47,459 nt of DNA, taken from NCBI GenBank assembly GCA_031277475.1, contig JAITMJ010000076.1:1-47459 (forward strand), read 5' to 3'. This document shows positions 15,300-23,371 of this stretch, in pieces (position 1 is the first letter of the stretch; each line of letters opens with the position of its first letter). This DNA comes from Flavobacteriaceae bacterium (GTDB lineage Bacteria; Bacteroidota; Bacteroidia; Flavobacteriales; Weeksellaceae). Below the pieces are notes generated by a model that saw nothing but the letters and a program-made list of their open reading frames with translations, was not told the origin of the DNA and did no database searches. A program made the position numbers and the translations under genes.

Positions 15300-18200
15300 A
15301 TGCGAGTACACAATTATTTCATCAACGCAAAAATTGACAGCGACACAGCCTATCCCTTTCAAGACGGAAAAGGATATGTGCTTGCCGAAAATATGCGCAT
15401 TACAGGAAACGGAGAGGACGGCAGATTTGTGTCCCTCAAGGGCAGTGAACTCGTGTCTGATGAATTTACAGACGACGGCTCTGTGATTATCGGTGCCTAC
15501 GAGGGCAGAAACAACAAAATGTATTATGCACTCGCACATCCCGATAAAACCTCAAAAATCGTAGAATACGACACCGAAACAAAAACATCAAAATTAATCA
15601 TTCAAGACAGCCAATATTTGCGTTTCGATTTAATACGTTGGGAAACCGGCACAGAAATTTTTCCGTATAAATATCTTTTAAGCATCAACCAAGTAGGCGA
15701 TTTGCTGATATTCTCCAACGAAGTATGGCGTTATCCGAGAATGATAAACATAACCAGAGCCGAAGACTACCAAAACGGATTTACCGAAGAAGACATTATT
15801 CTCGTAAAAAAACCGCCAAAATTAGCACCGGAAATAGAACTTATTGATGATAGCAACATAGTAGATGAAGAATCATCTAATAAATTTATGTCTTTTGCAT
15901 ACAGGTATAAATATATTGACGGTGATTATTCTGCATTATCATTTTATTCGGACGTAGGGTTTCAAACAGAGATAAATTTTAAAATAAATTCATTAAGACT
16001 TAATGAATCTATGGTTAATAAATTTAACAAAATCACTGTTAAAGTAAATTCAGGAAATAAAAACGTAACGGATGTAGAGGTTTACGCACGGGAACACGGA
16101 AGCAATACGGTATATTTAATCCGAAACATTAATAAAAAAAGCGACAATATTGCCGATAATAGTGAGATTGATGATATAGATTATTACTTTTCAAATAAAT
16201 ATCCCGTTCTCGAAGAGCAAACTACATTAATGCTTTATTCCAACTGCCCAATGTTTCCGAAAGCACAGGAAAACGTAGGCAACAGAATGTTTTGGGGAAA
16301 CTTTATTGAGGGCTTTGATTTGATAGATAAAAACGGAAATCCCGTGAAAATAGATTACACGGCTCATAAAATCCAAAATCCAAACGGCAATAAGACGGCA
16401 ATATCTCTTTTTAGATATTTGGTATCTGTAATTTTTTATAACGATTACAATATTTCTACAACAGCCCTTATTCCCTCAAATAGAAATGATGCAGAAATAG
16501 AAACTACATTTTTGGATAGACTTCACAACAATAAAATACGAATAGAATTTCCAAGTGGCTTTAAAGCCCCAGCATTTGCTACAAAAATGAAATTTGCGGT
16601 AAAAAGCGATGTTTTAAATTATGAGAATATATACTCTGAATTTGTAACAAAAATAGGGGATATTTTCTATATTTATCTATCAAAAGATAATATAAATAAA
16701 TTAAAAGTAGGAGATTATTTTCACTTAATTGGAAATAAAATAATCGAATACAAAGAATTTAGAGTAGAAGAAATTAAGCAAATAAAAAAAGAAGAACTTG
16801 ATATTGGCGAGGAGGGAACATTTGCTATTGTTCACGGATTCAAAGATGTTGATATTTTTAAGAATCCCGGTGGCGATGGTGAAACTTCAAGGGTAACCGC
16901 TAAAAGATACGTTAATGAATCAAGCGACCCCAATAGCGGAGAGGAATCAGATTTAACTGATATATGGGGTAAAATAGGCAATACAACATTCGGAACAATT
17001 TATCCGAATGATAAAGTAACAGTAACATTTGAATTAAATTTTGAAAGAACCGTAACAAAAGATATAGTATTGGTAGGGGTAGGTGCGCAAGATGGTGAAC
17101 AATTGGGTTATTTTTCAAAGGAATATTCTTATATATCAGGCGATGAATATGATAATGTTATTGAATTTATATCTAACAATTTAGATAATTCAAACGAAAC
17201 ATTATTCAATTTCGATTATACAAACACTAATCAAATGAATGTTGTAACTAATCAGCAATTTCACAATTGGTTTAGGAATAATCAACCCGGTTTACTTTCA
17301 AGGGCGAATACGACAGGAATAAGAATAACTTGTTATTTTAGAATTAAAATTACATTGAGGAGAGGAAATGAGGCTTCTTTTTTAAGAACAAAAAACAAAG
17401 AACAAGTTGATAACCAACTCTACTACGAAACCGACAAAACCTATCTCATAGACAACAACGGACAGCCCATTCCCGACAGCACAGACCAAAGCGGAAATCT
17501 GCTTTTCGACATCAATTTCTACAACGGCTACTGCTGGGGAAACGGCGTGGAATCCTACAAAATTCGAGACGAGTTCAACGGAAAAGCACTAAACAACAAC
17601 CTGCGACAAAACGCCTACGACATAAACGGATACAAAGCACGACAAAAGAAAAACGACATCACTTGGTCGGGATTATACAACGAGGAAATGAATATCAACC
17701 AACTTTCCACTTTCAATCCCGCACTTGCAAATTGGAAAACCATTACCCAAAAATACGGCGAAATTGGGCGTTTGCTTTCATCAGACAATAATCTCACCGC
17801 ATACACCACAAACAAAGTAGTATTATTGATGTATGAAAAATCCATCTTATACGATGTTACAGGCACAGACCAAGTCGCATTAAGCAATGACGTTCTCGGA
17901 GCCGAATATGTGTTGGACTACGAATACGGCATCGGAAACAATCCCGAAAGCGTAGTTTCCGCACAGAACATTCATTATTTTATCGACCCCGTCCGAAAAA
18001 GATTTTTAATAAAATCCGGCAGAGAAATACAAGAAATCAACGGCAGAGGAAGCGGATTTTTCAACGAGGGCATAAAACTCCTTTCCGAACACAAATCTTT
18101 TCTGGGGTGCTACAACGACAATTTTGCAGAATACGTCGTAGGTTTCGACCACCTGCACTCCGTTGCTTTTTCGCTTGAAAACAAAGGCTTTACTTCTTAC

Positions 18201-18866
18201 TTTAAAAACAATTTTGAGTATTTAATCGGAATGAACGGACAGTTCTTTACAGCGCATAACGGAACACTATACCAAAACGAAGCAAGCGAAAACGCTGAAA
18301 ATGCAAACGATTTTGCAGGACAAGGAAAATTTGCCGCCAAAATAAAATTCGTAATCGTTCCCGAACCCGACAAAGACAAGTTTTTTAAAACAATATTCCT
18401 GCACACCAATACAGGATGGAACACCGAAATAAAAACCAATCTCAACGCTACAAAATTTTCCGAAAAAACCTACGAAAAAGAGGAAAGTTTTTTCTATACA
18501 GACATCTATCGAGACAACACCACCAACAAAAACATCAAAGGCGTAGGAAACATAAAATCCGTTAGCGGCAATACATTGACATTCAATCACAAACTCGGTG
18601 TAGAAATAATGAGCGGCGATGTATTAACCGATGAAACAGGAAATCAATCTGTAATAGAAAGCGTATCGGGAAACACTATTATCGTAGAAAATGCAAGCGT
18701 ATTTTCCATTGGAGATTATACCTATACCCAACCACAAGAAATAAACGGATTCCGACCAAATGGCGGCGTAATGCGCGGACAATGGATGGAAGTAACATTA
18801 ACCAAAATACCACAGGAAAAAATATACATCAGCGCAGCAACCACAGAAGTCGTAGAAAGCAAATAA
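15300..18866 (+). CDS. crAss-like tail stabilization/muzzle-type structural protein
   Basis: 1188 residues from the ATG at 15300. A GTG at 15261 lies inside the previous gene and is not favoured. The N-terminal AYPFQDGKGYVLAENMRITG and the block FMSFAYRYKYIDGDYSALSF at about 196-215 are characteristic of the large beta-rich proteins annotated as stabilization proteins in crAss-like phages. The middle is Asn-rich and very AT-rich (16,000-17,400). Base use changes to a more balanced composition after about 17,400, which may mark a recombination join. The C-terminal part contains GVGNIKSVSGNTLTFNHKL-type beta repeats. It probably closes or decorates the tail. Confidence 0.7.
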   Translation: MRVHNYFINAKIDSDTAYPFQDGKGYVLAENMRITGNGEDGRFVSLKGSELVSDEFTDDGSVIIGAYEGRNNKMYYALAHPDKTSKIVEYDTETKTSKLIIQDSQYLRFDLIRWETGTEIFPYKYLLSINQVGDLLIFSNEVWRYPRMINITRAEDYQNGFTEEDIILVKKPPKLAPEIELIDDSNIVDEESSNKFMSFAYRYKYIDGDYSALSFYSDVGFQTEINFKINSLRLNESMVNKFNKITVKVNSGNKNVTDVEVYAREHGSNTVYLIRNINKKSDNIADNSEIDDIDYYFSNKYPVLEEQTTLMLYSNCPMFPKAQENVGNRMFWGNFIEGFDLIDKNGNPVKIDYTAHKIQNPNGNKTAISLFRYLVSVIFYNDYNISTTALIPSNRNDAEIETTFLDRLHNNKIRIEFPSGFKAPAFATKMKFAVKSDVLNYENIYSEFVTKIGDIFYIYLSKDNINKLKVGDYFHLIGNKIIEYKEFRVEEIKQIKKEELDIGEEGTFAIVHGFKDVDIFKNPGGDGETSRVTAKRYVNESSDPNSGEESDLTDIWGKIGNTTFGTIYPNDKVTVTFELNFERTVTKDIVLVGVGAQDGEQLGYFSKEYSYISGDEYDNVIEFISNNLDNSNETLFNFDYTNTNQMNVVTNQQFHNWFRNNQPGLLSRANTTGIRITCYFRIKITLRRGNEASFLRTKNKEQVDNQLYYETDKTYLIDNNGQPIPDSTDQSGNLLFDINFYNGYCWGNGVESYKIRDEFNGKALNNNLRQNAYDINGYKARQKKNDITWSGLYNEEMNINQLSTFNPALANWKTITQKYGEIGRLLSSDNNLTAYTTNKVVLLMYEKSILYDVTGTDQVALSNDVLGAEYVLDYEYGIGNNPESVVSAQNIHYFIDPVRKRFLIKSGREIQEINGRGSGFFNEGIKLLSEHKSFLGCYNDNFAEYVVGFDHLHSVAFSLENKGFTSYFKNNFEYLIGMNGQFFTAHNGTLYQNEASENAENANDFAGQGKFAAKIKFVIVPEPDKDKFFKTIFLHTNTGWNTEIKTNLNATKFSEKTYEKEESFFYTDIYRDNTTNKNIKGVGNIKSVSGNTLTFNHKLGVEIMSGDVLTDETGNQSVIESVSGNTIIVENASVFSIGDYTYTQPQEINGFRPNGGVMRGQWMEVTLTKIPQEKIYISAATTEVVESK

Positions 18867-18867
18867 T

Positions 18868-18925
18868 CGCTGTTGGCGATTGGCTTTTTGCTTTTTGCTA
18901 AAAGCCATAGCAAGTAGCCAAATAC
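18868..18925. repeat. AGCC/GGCT repeat tract after the large tail gene
   Basis: It contains GGCGATTGGCTTTTTGC, TTTTTGCTAAAAGCC and AGCAAGTAGCC. Left and right parts are partly inverted and could pair (TTTTTGCT with AGCAA). It is a copy of the AGCCAATAGCC family. Confidence 0.5.
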
Positions 18926-18948
18926 ACTAAAATATATAATTTTTTTTA

Positions 18949-18956
18949 TATATTTG
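18949..18956 (+). promoter_or_regulatory. TATATTTG -7 promoter element before DUF3467 gene
   Basis: Matches TAnnTTTG and is followed by TAGCG, as at 28640 (TATCTTTGTAGCG). It lies 44 bases before the ATG at 19000. The -33 region is AT-rich without a clear TTTG. Confidence 0.5.
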
Positions 18957-18999
18957 TAGCGTTTATAACTAAATATACAAAATTTTAAATCAAAGAAAA

Positions 19000-19341
19000 A
19001 TGGGAACAGAAGAAGCTGAAGCACAAGACAAGCAAAAAACGGATAGTATTAGAGATTTGGATATGGGGCTTGGGAAAGATACTGATTACCCAACGCGACC
19101 CGACAACAGCCTCCGAATTGAAATAGACGAAACAACAGCCTCCGGCATATATTCAAACTTAGCGATTGTTAATCATTCTAAATCTGAAATTATATTAGAT
19201 TTTATTCAAATGATGCCCGGGGTTCAGCAAGCGAAAGTGAAATCAAGAATCATATTAGCACCAATTCACGCAAAAGAAATCCTTTCGGCACTTACCCAAA
19301 ACATTGAAAACTACCAAAAACAATTCGGAGAAATAAAATAG
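19000..19341 (+). CDS. DUF3467 family protein
   Basis: 113 residues. After a charged leader (TEEAEAQDKQKTDSIR), the core LRIEIDETTASGIYSNLAIV, HSKSEIILDFIQMMPGV and AKVKSRIILAPIHAKEILSAL is the conserved DUF3467 pattern. The family is small, soluble, common in Bacteroidota chromosomes and of unknown function. Here it has its own promoter and lies inside a prophage structural region, just before a structured RNA candidate. Whether it is virion-associated or regulatory cannot be told. Confidence 0.8.
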   Translation: MGTEEAEAQDKQKTDSIRDLDMGLGKDTDYPTRPDNSLRIEIDETTASGIYSNLAIVNHSKSEIILDFIQMMPGVQQAKVKSRIILAPIHAKEILSALTQNIENYQKQFGEIK

Positions 19342-19395
19342 CAAATTGCTAATGGCTCTTGGCTTATGGCTGTTTGCTCTCGTCCCAAGACCGAA

Positions 19396-19539
19396 CAAAC
19401 AAGATGCCTCGAAATACAAGAATAAGAGGATGAACAGTAGCACCTTAATAAAACGAAGGGAGAGATAAAACCCTACTAAAATCTGGGATAGTTTTATTAA
19501 TGATTGTCGGGAATCGGCCACATCTTGTTTGCTTTTTTT
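19396..19539 (+). ncRNA. Candidate structured RNA with closing stem and T-tract
   Basis: An 11-bp perfect outer stem (CAAACAAGATG 19396-19406 with CATCTTGTTTG 19521-19531) is followed by seven T residues. Inside it are CCTC/GAGG (19407-19429), a 10-bp perfect stem TTAATAAAAC/GTTTTATTAA (19445-19454 with 19491-19500) and, within that, AGGG/CCCT (19457-19474). No coding frame covers it. The layout suggests a transcript or transcript end with a multibranched fold. I cannot match it to a named RNA family. No clear promoter is visible immediately upstream. Confidence 0.55.
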
Positions 19540-19540
19540 G

Positions 19541-19625
19541 TCAGGCTGAGACTGTCGAAGCCTTGAACATTGAATTTTGAACCTTAAACAAAAGAAACTT
19601 TAAACCTTAAACAAAAAACAAAAAG
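19541..19625. repeat. TCAGGCTGAG...TCGAAGCC and AACCTTAAAC low-complexity repeats
   Basis: TGTCAGGCTGAGACTGTCGAAGCC belongs to a type of dispersed repeat common in many genomes. It is followed by CTTGAACATTGAATTTTGAACC and TTAAACC units. Similar TTAAACCTTAAACC units are at 4062-4090, and a TCAGCCTGACA fragment recurs in the chromosome near 43,565. Confidence 0.5.
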
Positions 19626-19634
19626 CCAATCGCT

Positions 19635-20678
19635 ATGAGCCAACAGCCAATAGACAACACATTATTTTGGAAAAGGTATCGAGCCGTAGTATATCCATCG
19701 AAGTATATGAAGTTCGACAACAATTTCGGCTACCCTAAATTCACTTTCGACTACGGATTTCATAAAGTAATATTAGACAAAGTCATCAATACCCTAAAAA
19801 AAGAGGGATTTAGAAAAGATGAAATCGTAAAAATATGGAGCCACGACACCGGCATCACGTTTTCAGATGCAAAAGAAATTTTATACGACCGCACTAAAAG
19901 CATACAACTTTGGGAACTCACGCACCTATTCAGAACATTCGGGTTTAAATTAAGCGTTTCTTATGACGGCAGCAAAAGATATTCCTATTCTGTGGAAGAC
20001 GACAGAATCATAATGCACTGCCACAAACACCCCACATTCACCGTCAATATGAACATCAATGATTTATACGACTTCGATATAAATTTCATAAGAGACCGCG
20101 CAAGAGTACCGCTCACCATAGAAAAAGCATTCAAGCACTTTAAAGACATTCTGTATTACTACTTTTTCAAAGAAGCAGAGATACCACACAGAGACGGACT
20201 GCCTTACAACGCAAAAAAAATGAAAGCCGTATTTTTCAATAAATTTTACAACGAAGAATTCTCTCTCGGTGTGTCCATAGCCAAAGAAGAAAAATACAAT
20301 CGCGCATACCTCAAAAAAACACTTTCAAACACTATACAAGAACCCGAAGAAGAATGGTTGCCGAACATATACGACGACAAAGACGGAATACTATCCTATG
20401 GAGACGAAAAATACTATGACGATGACGAATTTGGAGACGAGTGGGAAGCAGACAAACAAAACGAAGAACAACAAATGTTAGAAAGAGAGATAGCCAATAG
20501 CCAAAAGCAAGCAGTCTCGTCTCAAAGACGAGACCAACCTCACGTCTCTTACAGAAAATTAAGACCTGCGCCCGAAAAATGCCCAAAATGCGGAAGCGAA
20601 GAACGGATAAAACACGGACGGGAAAGCGACGGACGCCAATGTTACAAATGCAAAAAATGCCAAAATAGATATTCGTAA
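19635..20678 (+). CDS. Phage protein with C-terminal zinc ribbon; repeat-derived linker
   Basis: 347 residues. The N-terminal 250 are not recognised (mixed alpha/beta, aromatic-rich, e.g. KAFKHFKDILYYYFFKEAE). An acidic stretch follows (DDEFGDEWEADKQNEEQQ). The C-terminus has a zinc ribbon, CPKCGSEERIKHGRE with CYKCKKC (about 316-342), similar to ribbons at the N-terminus of IS1-type InsA proteins. Residues of about 286-301 are encoded by the AGCCAATAGCC repeat and a GTCTCGTCT palindrome, elements that are otherwise intergenic here. This suggests an in-frame fusion or insertion. The zinc ribbon implies nucleic-acid or protein binding; the overall function is unknown. Confidence 0.7.
   Translation: MSQQPIDNTLFWKRYRAVVYPSKYMKFDNNFGYPKFTFDYGFHKVILDKVINTLKKEGFRKDEIVKIWSHDTGITFSDAKEILYDRTKSIQLWELTHLFRTFGFKLSVSYDGSKRYSYSVEDDRIIMHCHKHPTFTVNMNINDLYDFDINFIRDRARVPLTIEKAFKHFKDILYYYFFKEAEIPHRDGLPYNAKKMKAVFFNKFYNEEFSLGVSIAKEEKYNRAYLKKTLSNTIQEPEEEWLPNIYDDKDGILSYGDEKYYDDDEFGDEWEADKQNEEQQMLEREIANSQKQAVSSQRRDQPHVSYRKLRPAPEKCPKCGSEERIKHGRESDGRQCYKCKKCQNRYS
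20490..20534. repeat. AGCCAATAGCC tract plus GTCTCGTCT/AGACGAGAC palindrome inside a coding region
   Basis: TAGCCAATAGCCAAAAGC is followed by a 9-bp inverted repeat around CAA (20514-20534). Both elements occur between genes elsewhere in the prophage, but here they are read through in frame. Confidence 0.75.
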
Positions 20679-20699
20679 AAGAAATCGTGCGGAAATAAT

Positions 20700-20707
20700 T
20701 ACCTTTG
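20700..20707 (+). promoter_or_regulatory. TACCTTTG -7 promoter element
   Basis: Matches TAnnTTTG, 19 bases before the ATG at 20726. It would give the secreted-protein gene its own transcript with a very short leader. Confidence 0.5.
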
Positions 20708-20725
20708 CAGGATAATTTTTAAATT

Positions 20726-21952
20726 ATGAAAAAAATACTACTATTAGCCGCATTATTTATCACCTCTTTTTTACTATCTCAAACCACATATCAAAATGGA
20801 TTTTCGGCAGGATTTAAAGCGGGTTATTGTTATGGTGAAATCACAGGCTGTATAGCCCCTGTTTCACCTATCGCCCCATTAGACATAAATCAAACTTATC
20901 AATCCGGATATAACAACGGATTTGTCGCCGGACAACAAAGAAAAACCCAAGACACACAAAATACAGGTGGTGCTTATGGACAACTTAAACCAACCGAGCC
21001 ATATCAACCGCAATATTATGAATCGAATCCGTATAGCGGTATCACACAAAAGCAATTGGATGAAATGCAAAAAGAACTTGATTATAAGGTAAGCGTAATA
21101 AGAGAGCGTATTGAAAGTAAAATAGAAAAAGGAAAACAAATTTTAAATGATTGGGAAAATATATATAAGGAACATCGAGGATACATCAATCCTTTATTAG
21201 AACAAAATAGTAATAATGATGATATAGTAAAATTAAATATTGAAATTCTAAAAAGCAAACTCGCAAAAATAGAACACCAATATAATCAAGAAAAAGATAA
21301 AAAAAATATGTCCGAAAATGGACATTTCTATTCATATATTCAAGATGAATTAAATAAGTATGTGGAGAGACAGAATGAAGTATTTAAGGTAAACGGAGAT
21401 ATATTTAATTTAACTTTATTAGCGGGATTTAGAATGAAATATTTTAATGACGTGAGTAAATTATCAGACGAACAAATACTTGACAAAATAATATACGGAA
21501 CAGAAAGTACAAAAGAAGAATGGATAGAATTTTGCACAAAAGAACCATACTCCTCTATTTTTAATAACAATACTCATAAATGTTTGGCAGCATACGAGGC
21601 AGACTTAACAACATCGGTAGAAAACAAATATATATACGCAGAGAATAATATGACAGGATTAAGTGCGGAACGTCAAGTAGACATAAAAGCAAATCAATTA
21701 ATGCAACTCTATTCCCAATTGACAGATGACGAAATTAGATTAATAGGAAACGAAAGCCTTAAGCCAATCAATGAAATAATGAAAAAGGGAGGAGATACAA
21801 CTTTTGAAGTATTAAGCATAATAGCAAAAAGCGAAGAGGTAAAAAAAGAGAAATGCGAAAACAAAATTAATGAACACGAGAAATTAGCCTGCAAAGAAGC
21901 ATATCTTACAGTTTTTCTTAATTATATTAAAATGAAGTTTCAATATCATTAA
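20726..21952 (+). CDS. Secreted helical protein of unknown function, possible lysogenic conversion gene
   Basis: 408 residues with a classical signal peptide (KKILLLAALFITSFLLS, cleavage near residue 18). Two copies of a Gly/aromatic motif follow: YQNGFSAGFKAGY (22-34) and YQSGYNNGFVAG (58-69). The remainder is mostly charged helix, including a predicted coiled coil (residues of about 110-200) and Cys residues that could form disulfides. No domain is recognised. It lies at the distal end of the late region with its own promoter, so it could be expressed by the lysogen, or be a late periplasmic protein. Confidence 0.65.
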   Translation: MKKILLLAALFITSFLLSQTTYQNGFSAGFKAGYCYGEITGCIAPVSPIAPLDINQTYQSGYNNGFVAGQQRKTQDTQNTGGAYGQLKPTEPYQPQYYESNPYSGITQKQLDEMQKELDYKVSVIRERIESKIEKGKQILNDWENIYKEHRGYINPLLEQNSNNDDIVKLNIEILKSKLAKIEHQYNQEKDKKNMSENGHFYSYIQDELNKYVERQNEVFKVNGDIFNLTLLAGFRMKYFNDVSKLSDEQILDKIIYGTESTKEEWIEFCTKEPYSSIFNNNTHKCLAAYEADLTTSVENKYIYAENNMTGLSAERQVDIKANQLMQLYSQLTDDEIRLIGNESLKPINEIMKKGGDTTFEVLSIIAKSEEVKKEKCENKINEHEKLACKEAYLTVFLNYIKMKFQYH

Positions 21953-21985
21953 TGCCATTATAATCGGCACACACTACCTACACAA

Positions 21986-22084
21986 ATGCAAATTCTAAAA
22001 ATCATCGCCCAAATTATCGGTGTAATCTTTCTTATCATTGCAGGATTATACCTACATTACAAAGTCCGGCACGATAAATATTAA
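21986..22084 (+). CDS. 32-residue single-span membrane peptide
   Basis: The ATG at 21986 encodes a peptide that is nearly all membrane span (ILKIIAQIIGVIFLIIAGLY) with a basic end (KVRHDKY). It lies 33 bases after the preceding gene. Its hydrophobic pattern is unlikely to arise by chance in AT-rich non-coding DNA, but there is no homology evidence. It could be a small holin-like or regulatory peptide. Confidence 0.45.
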   Translation: MQILKIIAQIIGVIFLIIAGLYLHYKVRHDKY

Positions 22085-22833
22085 ATGTTAAAATTATGTT
22101 AAAATAAATACGTAATTAAATAAATTTTATTATATTATCGCGCACGCAGTCCCGCGCACGTTTAAGGATTTGCAGTATAAGTATCTGTTTGCACACGCTC
22201 ATTTCGCACGGCTCATTCGCAGCGAACAGCCCAAAAACTTCAAAATGTAATAAACGTCTCAAATAAACAACTTTAAAAAATTATTTAATATAATTCTAAA
22301 TAACAAAAACAATCACAACCAAAACATTAACGGAAACGAACAGAAACAAGCATAAAATCAAACGAAAGAATGAAAACATACACAAATACCGATTTTGAAA
22401 AATAATCGAAATTTGCCCCATTAAAAAAAGAATTAAAAAAAGGTCAAGTTACATAACCATAGGTTAAATATACACAGAACGCCCCGAAAAAAAATCGCCT
22501 GTCCCTGCGTGGACAATTTACCCCGCCCCTCTGGTTTCTGCCGATTCGTTTTCAAAATTCAAACTCGATTTTATTCCGGCGGTAACAATGCGGCACAAAT
22601 ATTACTGCTATGTTTCACATCATCCACGCCAAACATCTACAACAATAAAGGTATATACACTTTGCACCCCGCGCGTATGGGTGGTAAAAAAAAATATCAT
22701 CCAACAATCAAGTAGTGTTTTGTATATGGAAACACAACCAATCACAACGTTAATGCGAAATGTATTACAATATATTACAACTACTATCAAATTATTTAAA
22801 ACATTGATAATTAAATAGTTTAGTTTAAATTGT

Positions 22834-22921
22834 TTATAATCAAATAGTTATAATCAATTAAAAATCAATGAATTTAACAATAATATATCCGTTTGTAAAC
22901 GGATATATAGTTTATAATCAA
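22834..22921. repeat. Three TTATAATCAA repeats next to a long palindrome
   Basis: Exact copies start at 22834, 22848 and 22912. The first two are 14 bases apart, and the third lies just beyond the ATATATCCGTTT palindrome. Such short direct repeats next to an inverted repeat resemble iterons or a multi-site operator. Confidence 0.45.
22883..22908. promoter_or_regulatory. Operator-like 12-bp inverted repeat
   Basis: ATATATCCGTTT, two bases, AAACGGATATAT. The core CCGTTTGTAAACGG recurs as TCGTTTGCAAACGG at 23099-23112, 61 bases before the promoter at 23161. The dimeric symmetry suggests a repressor binding site. Confidence 0.5.
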
Positions 22922-23160
22922 TATATTATGAGTTCTAACCCTAACAAAACAGTTATATTTTGGTCAAATTTTCGCTTGGGGAATTTTTGGGGATTTCGGA
23001 ATTTTGTGTTGTTTATGGGTGTTGTGGGTGTGTTGTTTGATTCTGGGTTGCGGTTATGGTCAGGGTGTGGGTGTTTATAAATAATTTTTTTTTCGTAGTC
23101 GTTTGCAAACGGATAATTTTGTTGGGATTGAAAATTTATGTATTGATTATCAAATAACTA

Positions 23161-23168
23161 TACATTTG
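23161..23168 (+). promoter_or_regulatory. TACATTTG -7 promoter element for the early leader
   Basis: Matches TAnnTTTG. Transcription from here would produce a leader of about 200 nt before the ATG at 23372. A TTTATG at 23135-23140 is a weak -33 candidate. The second operator-like palindrome lies upstream. Confidence 0.45.
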
Positions 23169-23217
23169 TATAGCGAGTTGGGTATTGTGGGATTGGGAAA
23201 AAGTTGTAGGTTTGTAG

Positions 23218-23347
23218 TGCTTAAATGTTACTCCCGTTTTTTTGTGTCTATACACGAAAAGGCGTAAAATAGAAATAAAACGGAATAGCGTTTATTCGTG
23301 CCGAAAGGCGAAAGTTAGGAGTAACTTTAAGCAGCGAATAAACGCTA
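23218..23347 (+). ncRNA. Switch-like 5' leader with two mutually exclusive folds
   Basis: Fold 1 is a 13-bp perfect stem TAGCGTTTATTCG/CGAATAAACGCTA (23286-23298 with 23335-23347) that closes two hairpins, GCC-GAAA-GGC (23300-23309) and AAAGTTA-GGAG-TAACTTT (23311-23328), and is followed by a seven-T run, so it is terminator-like. Fold 2 has 23218-23234 pairing with 23318-23333 over 16 bp with one bulged T, which would destroy the second hairpin and the outer stem. A further hairpin, TTTTTGTGT-CTAT-ACACGAAAA, lies between. The start codon follows at 23372. I do not know the RNA family. Confidence 0.55.
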
Positions 23348-23371
23348 ATTTTTTTATAAAAATTTATAAAA

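Larger units (their letters stand above)
22085..23371. other. 1.3-kb non-coding control region between late and early genes
   Basis: No convincing gene is found on either strand; the short open frames have poor composition and no motifs. It holds a GC-rich patch (22140-22235), a TGTCC/GGACA hairpin near 22500, three copies of TTATAATCAA (22834, 22848, 22912), a 12-bp inverted repeat ATATATCCGTTT/AAACGGATATAT (22883-22908), a related palindrome CGTTTGCAAACG (23100-23111), a GT-rich, C-poor tract (about 22965-23080), a promoter (23161) and a structured leader (23218-23347). This combination fits an early operator region, a replication origin, or both. Confidence 0.6.

Noticed and set aside
19396..19539. 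Retron msr-msd or diversity-generating template RNA
   Set aside because: No reverse transcriptase gene is present in the window and no template/variable repeat pair is seen in the tail fibre.
2598..20534. CRISPR array
   Set aside because: The repeats are degenerate, irregularly spaced and not separated by uniform spacers; no cas genes are present.
22509..23080. Short open frames in the 1.3-kb control region
   Set aside because: They overlap each other in different frames, have no recognisable motif, no initiation context and biased low-complexity codons (GT-rich stretch).
23286..23347. Self-cleaving ribozyme such as hammerhead
   Set aside because: The three-way junction lacks the CTGATGA core and the conserved cleavage-site arrangement.
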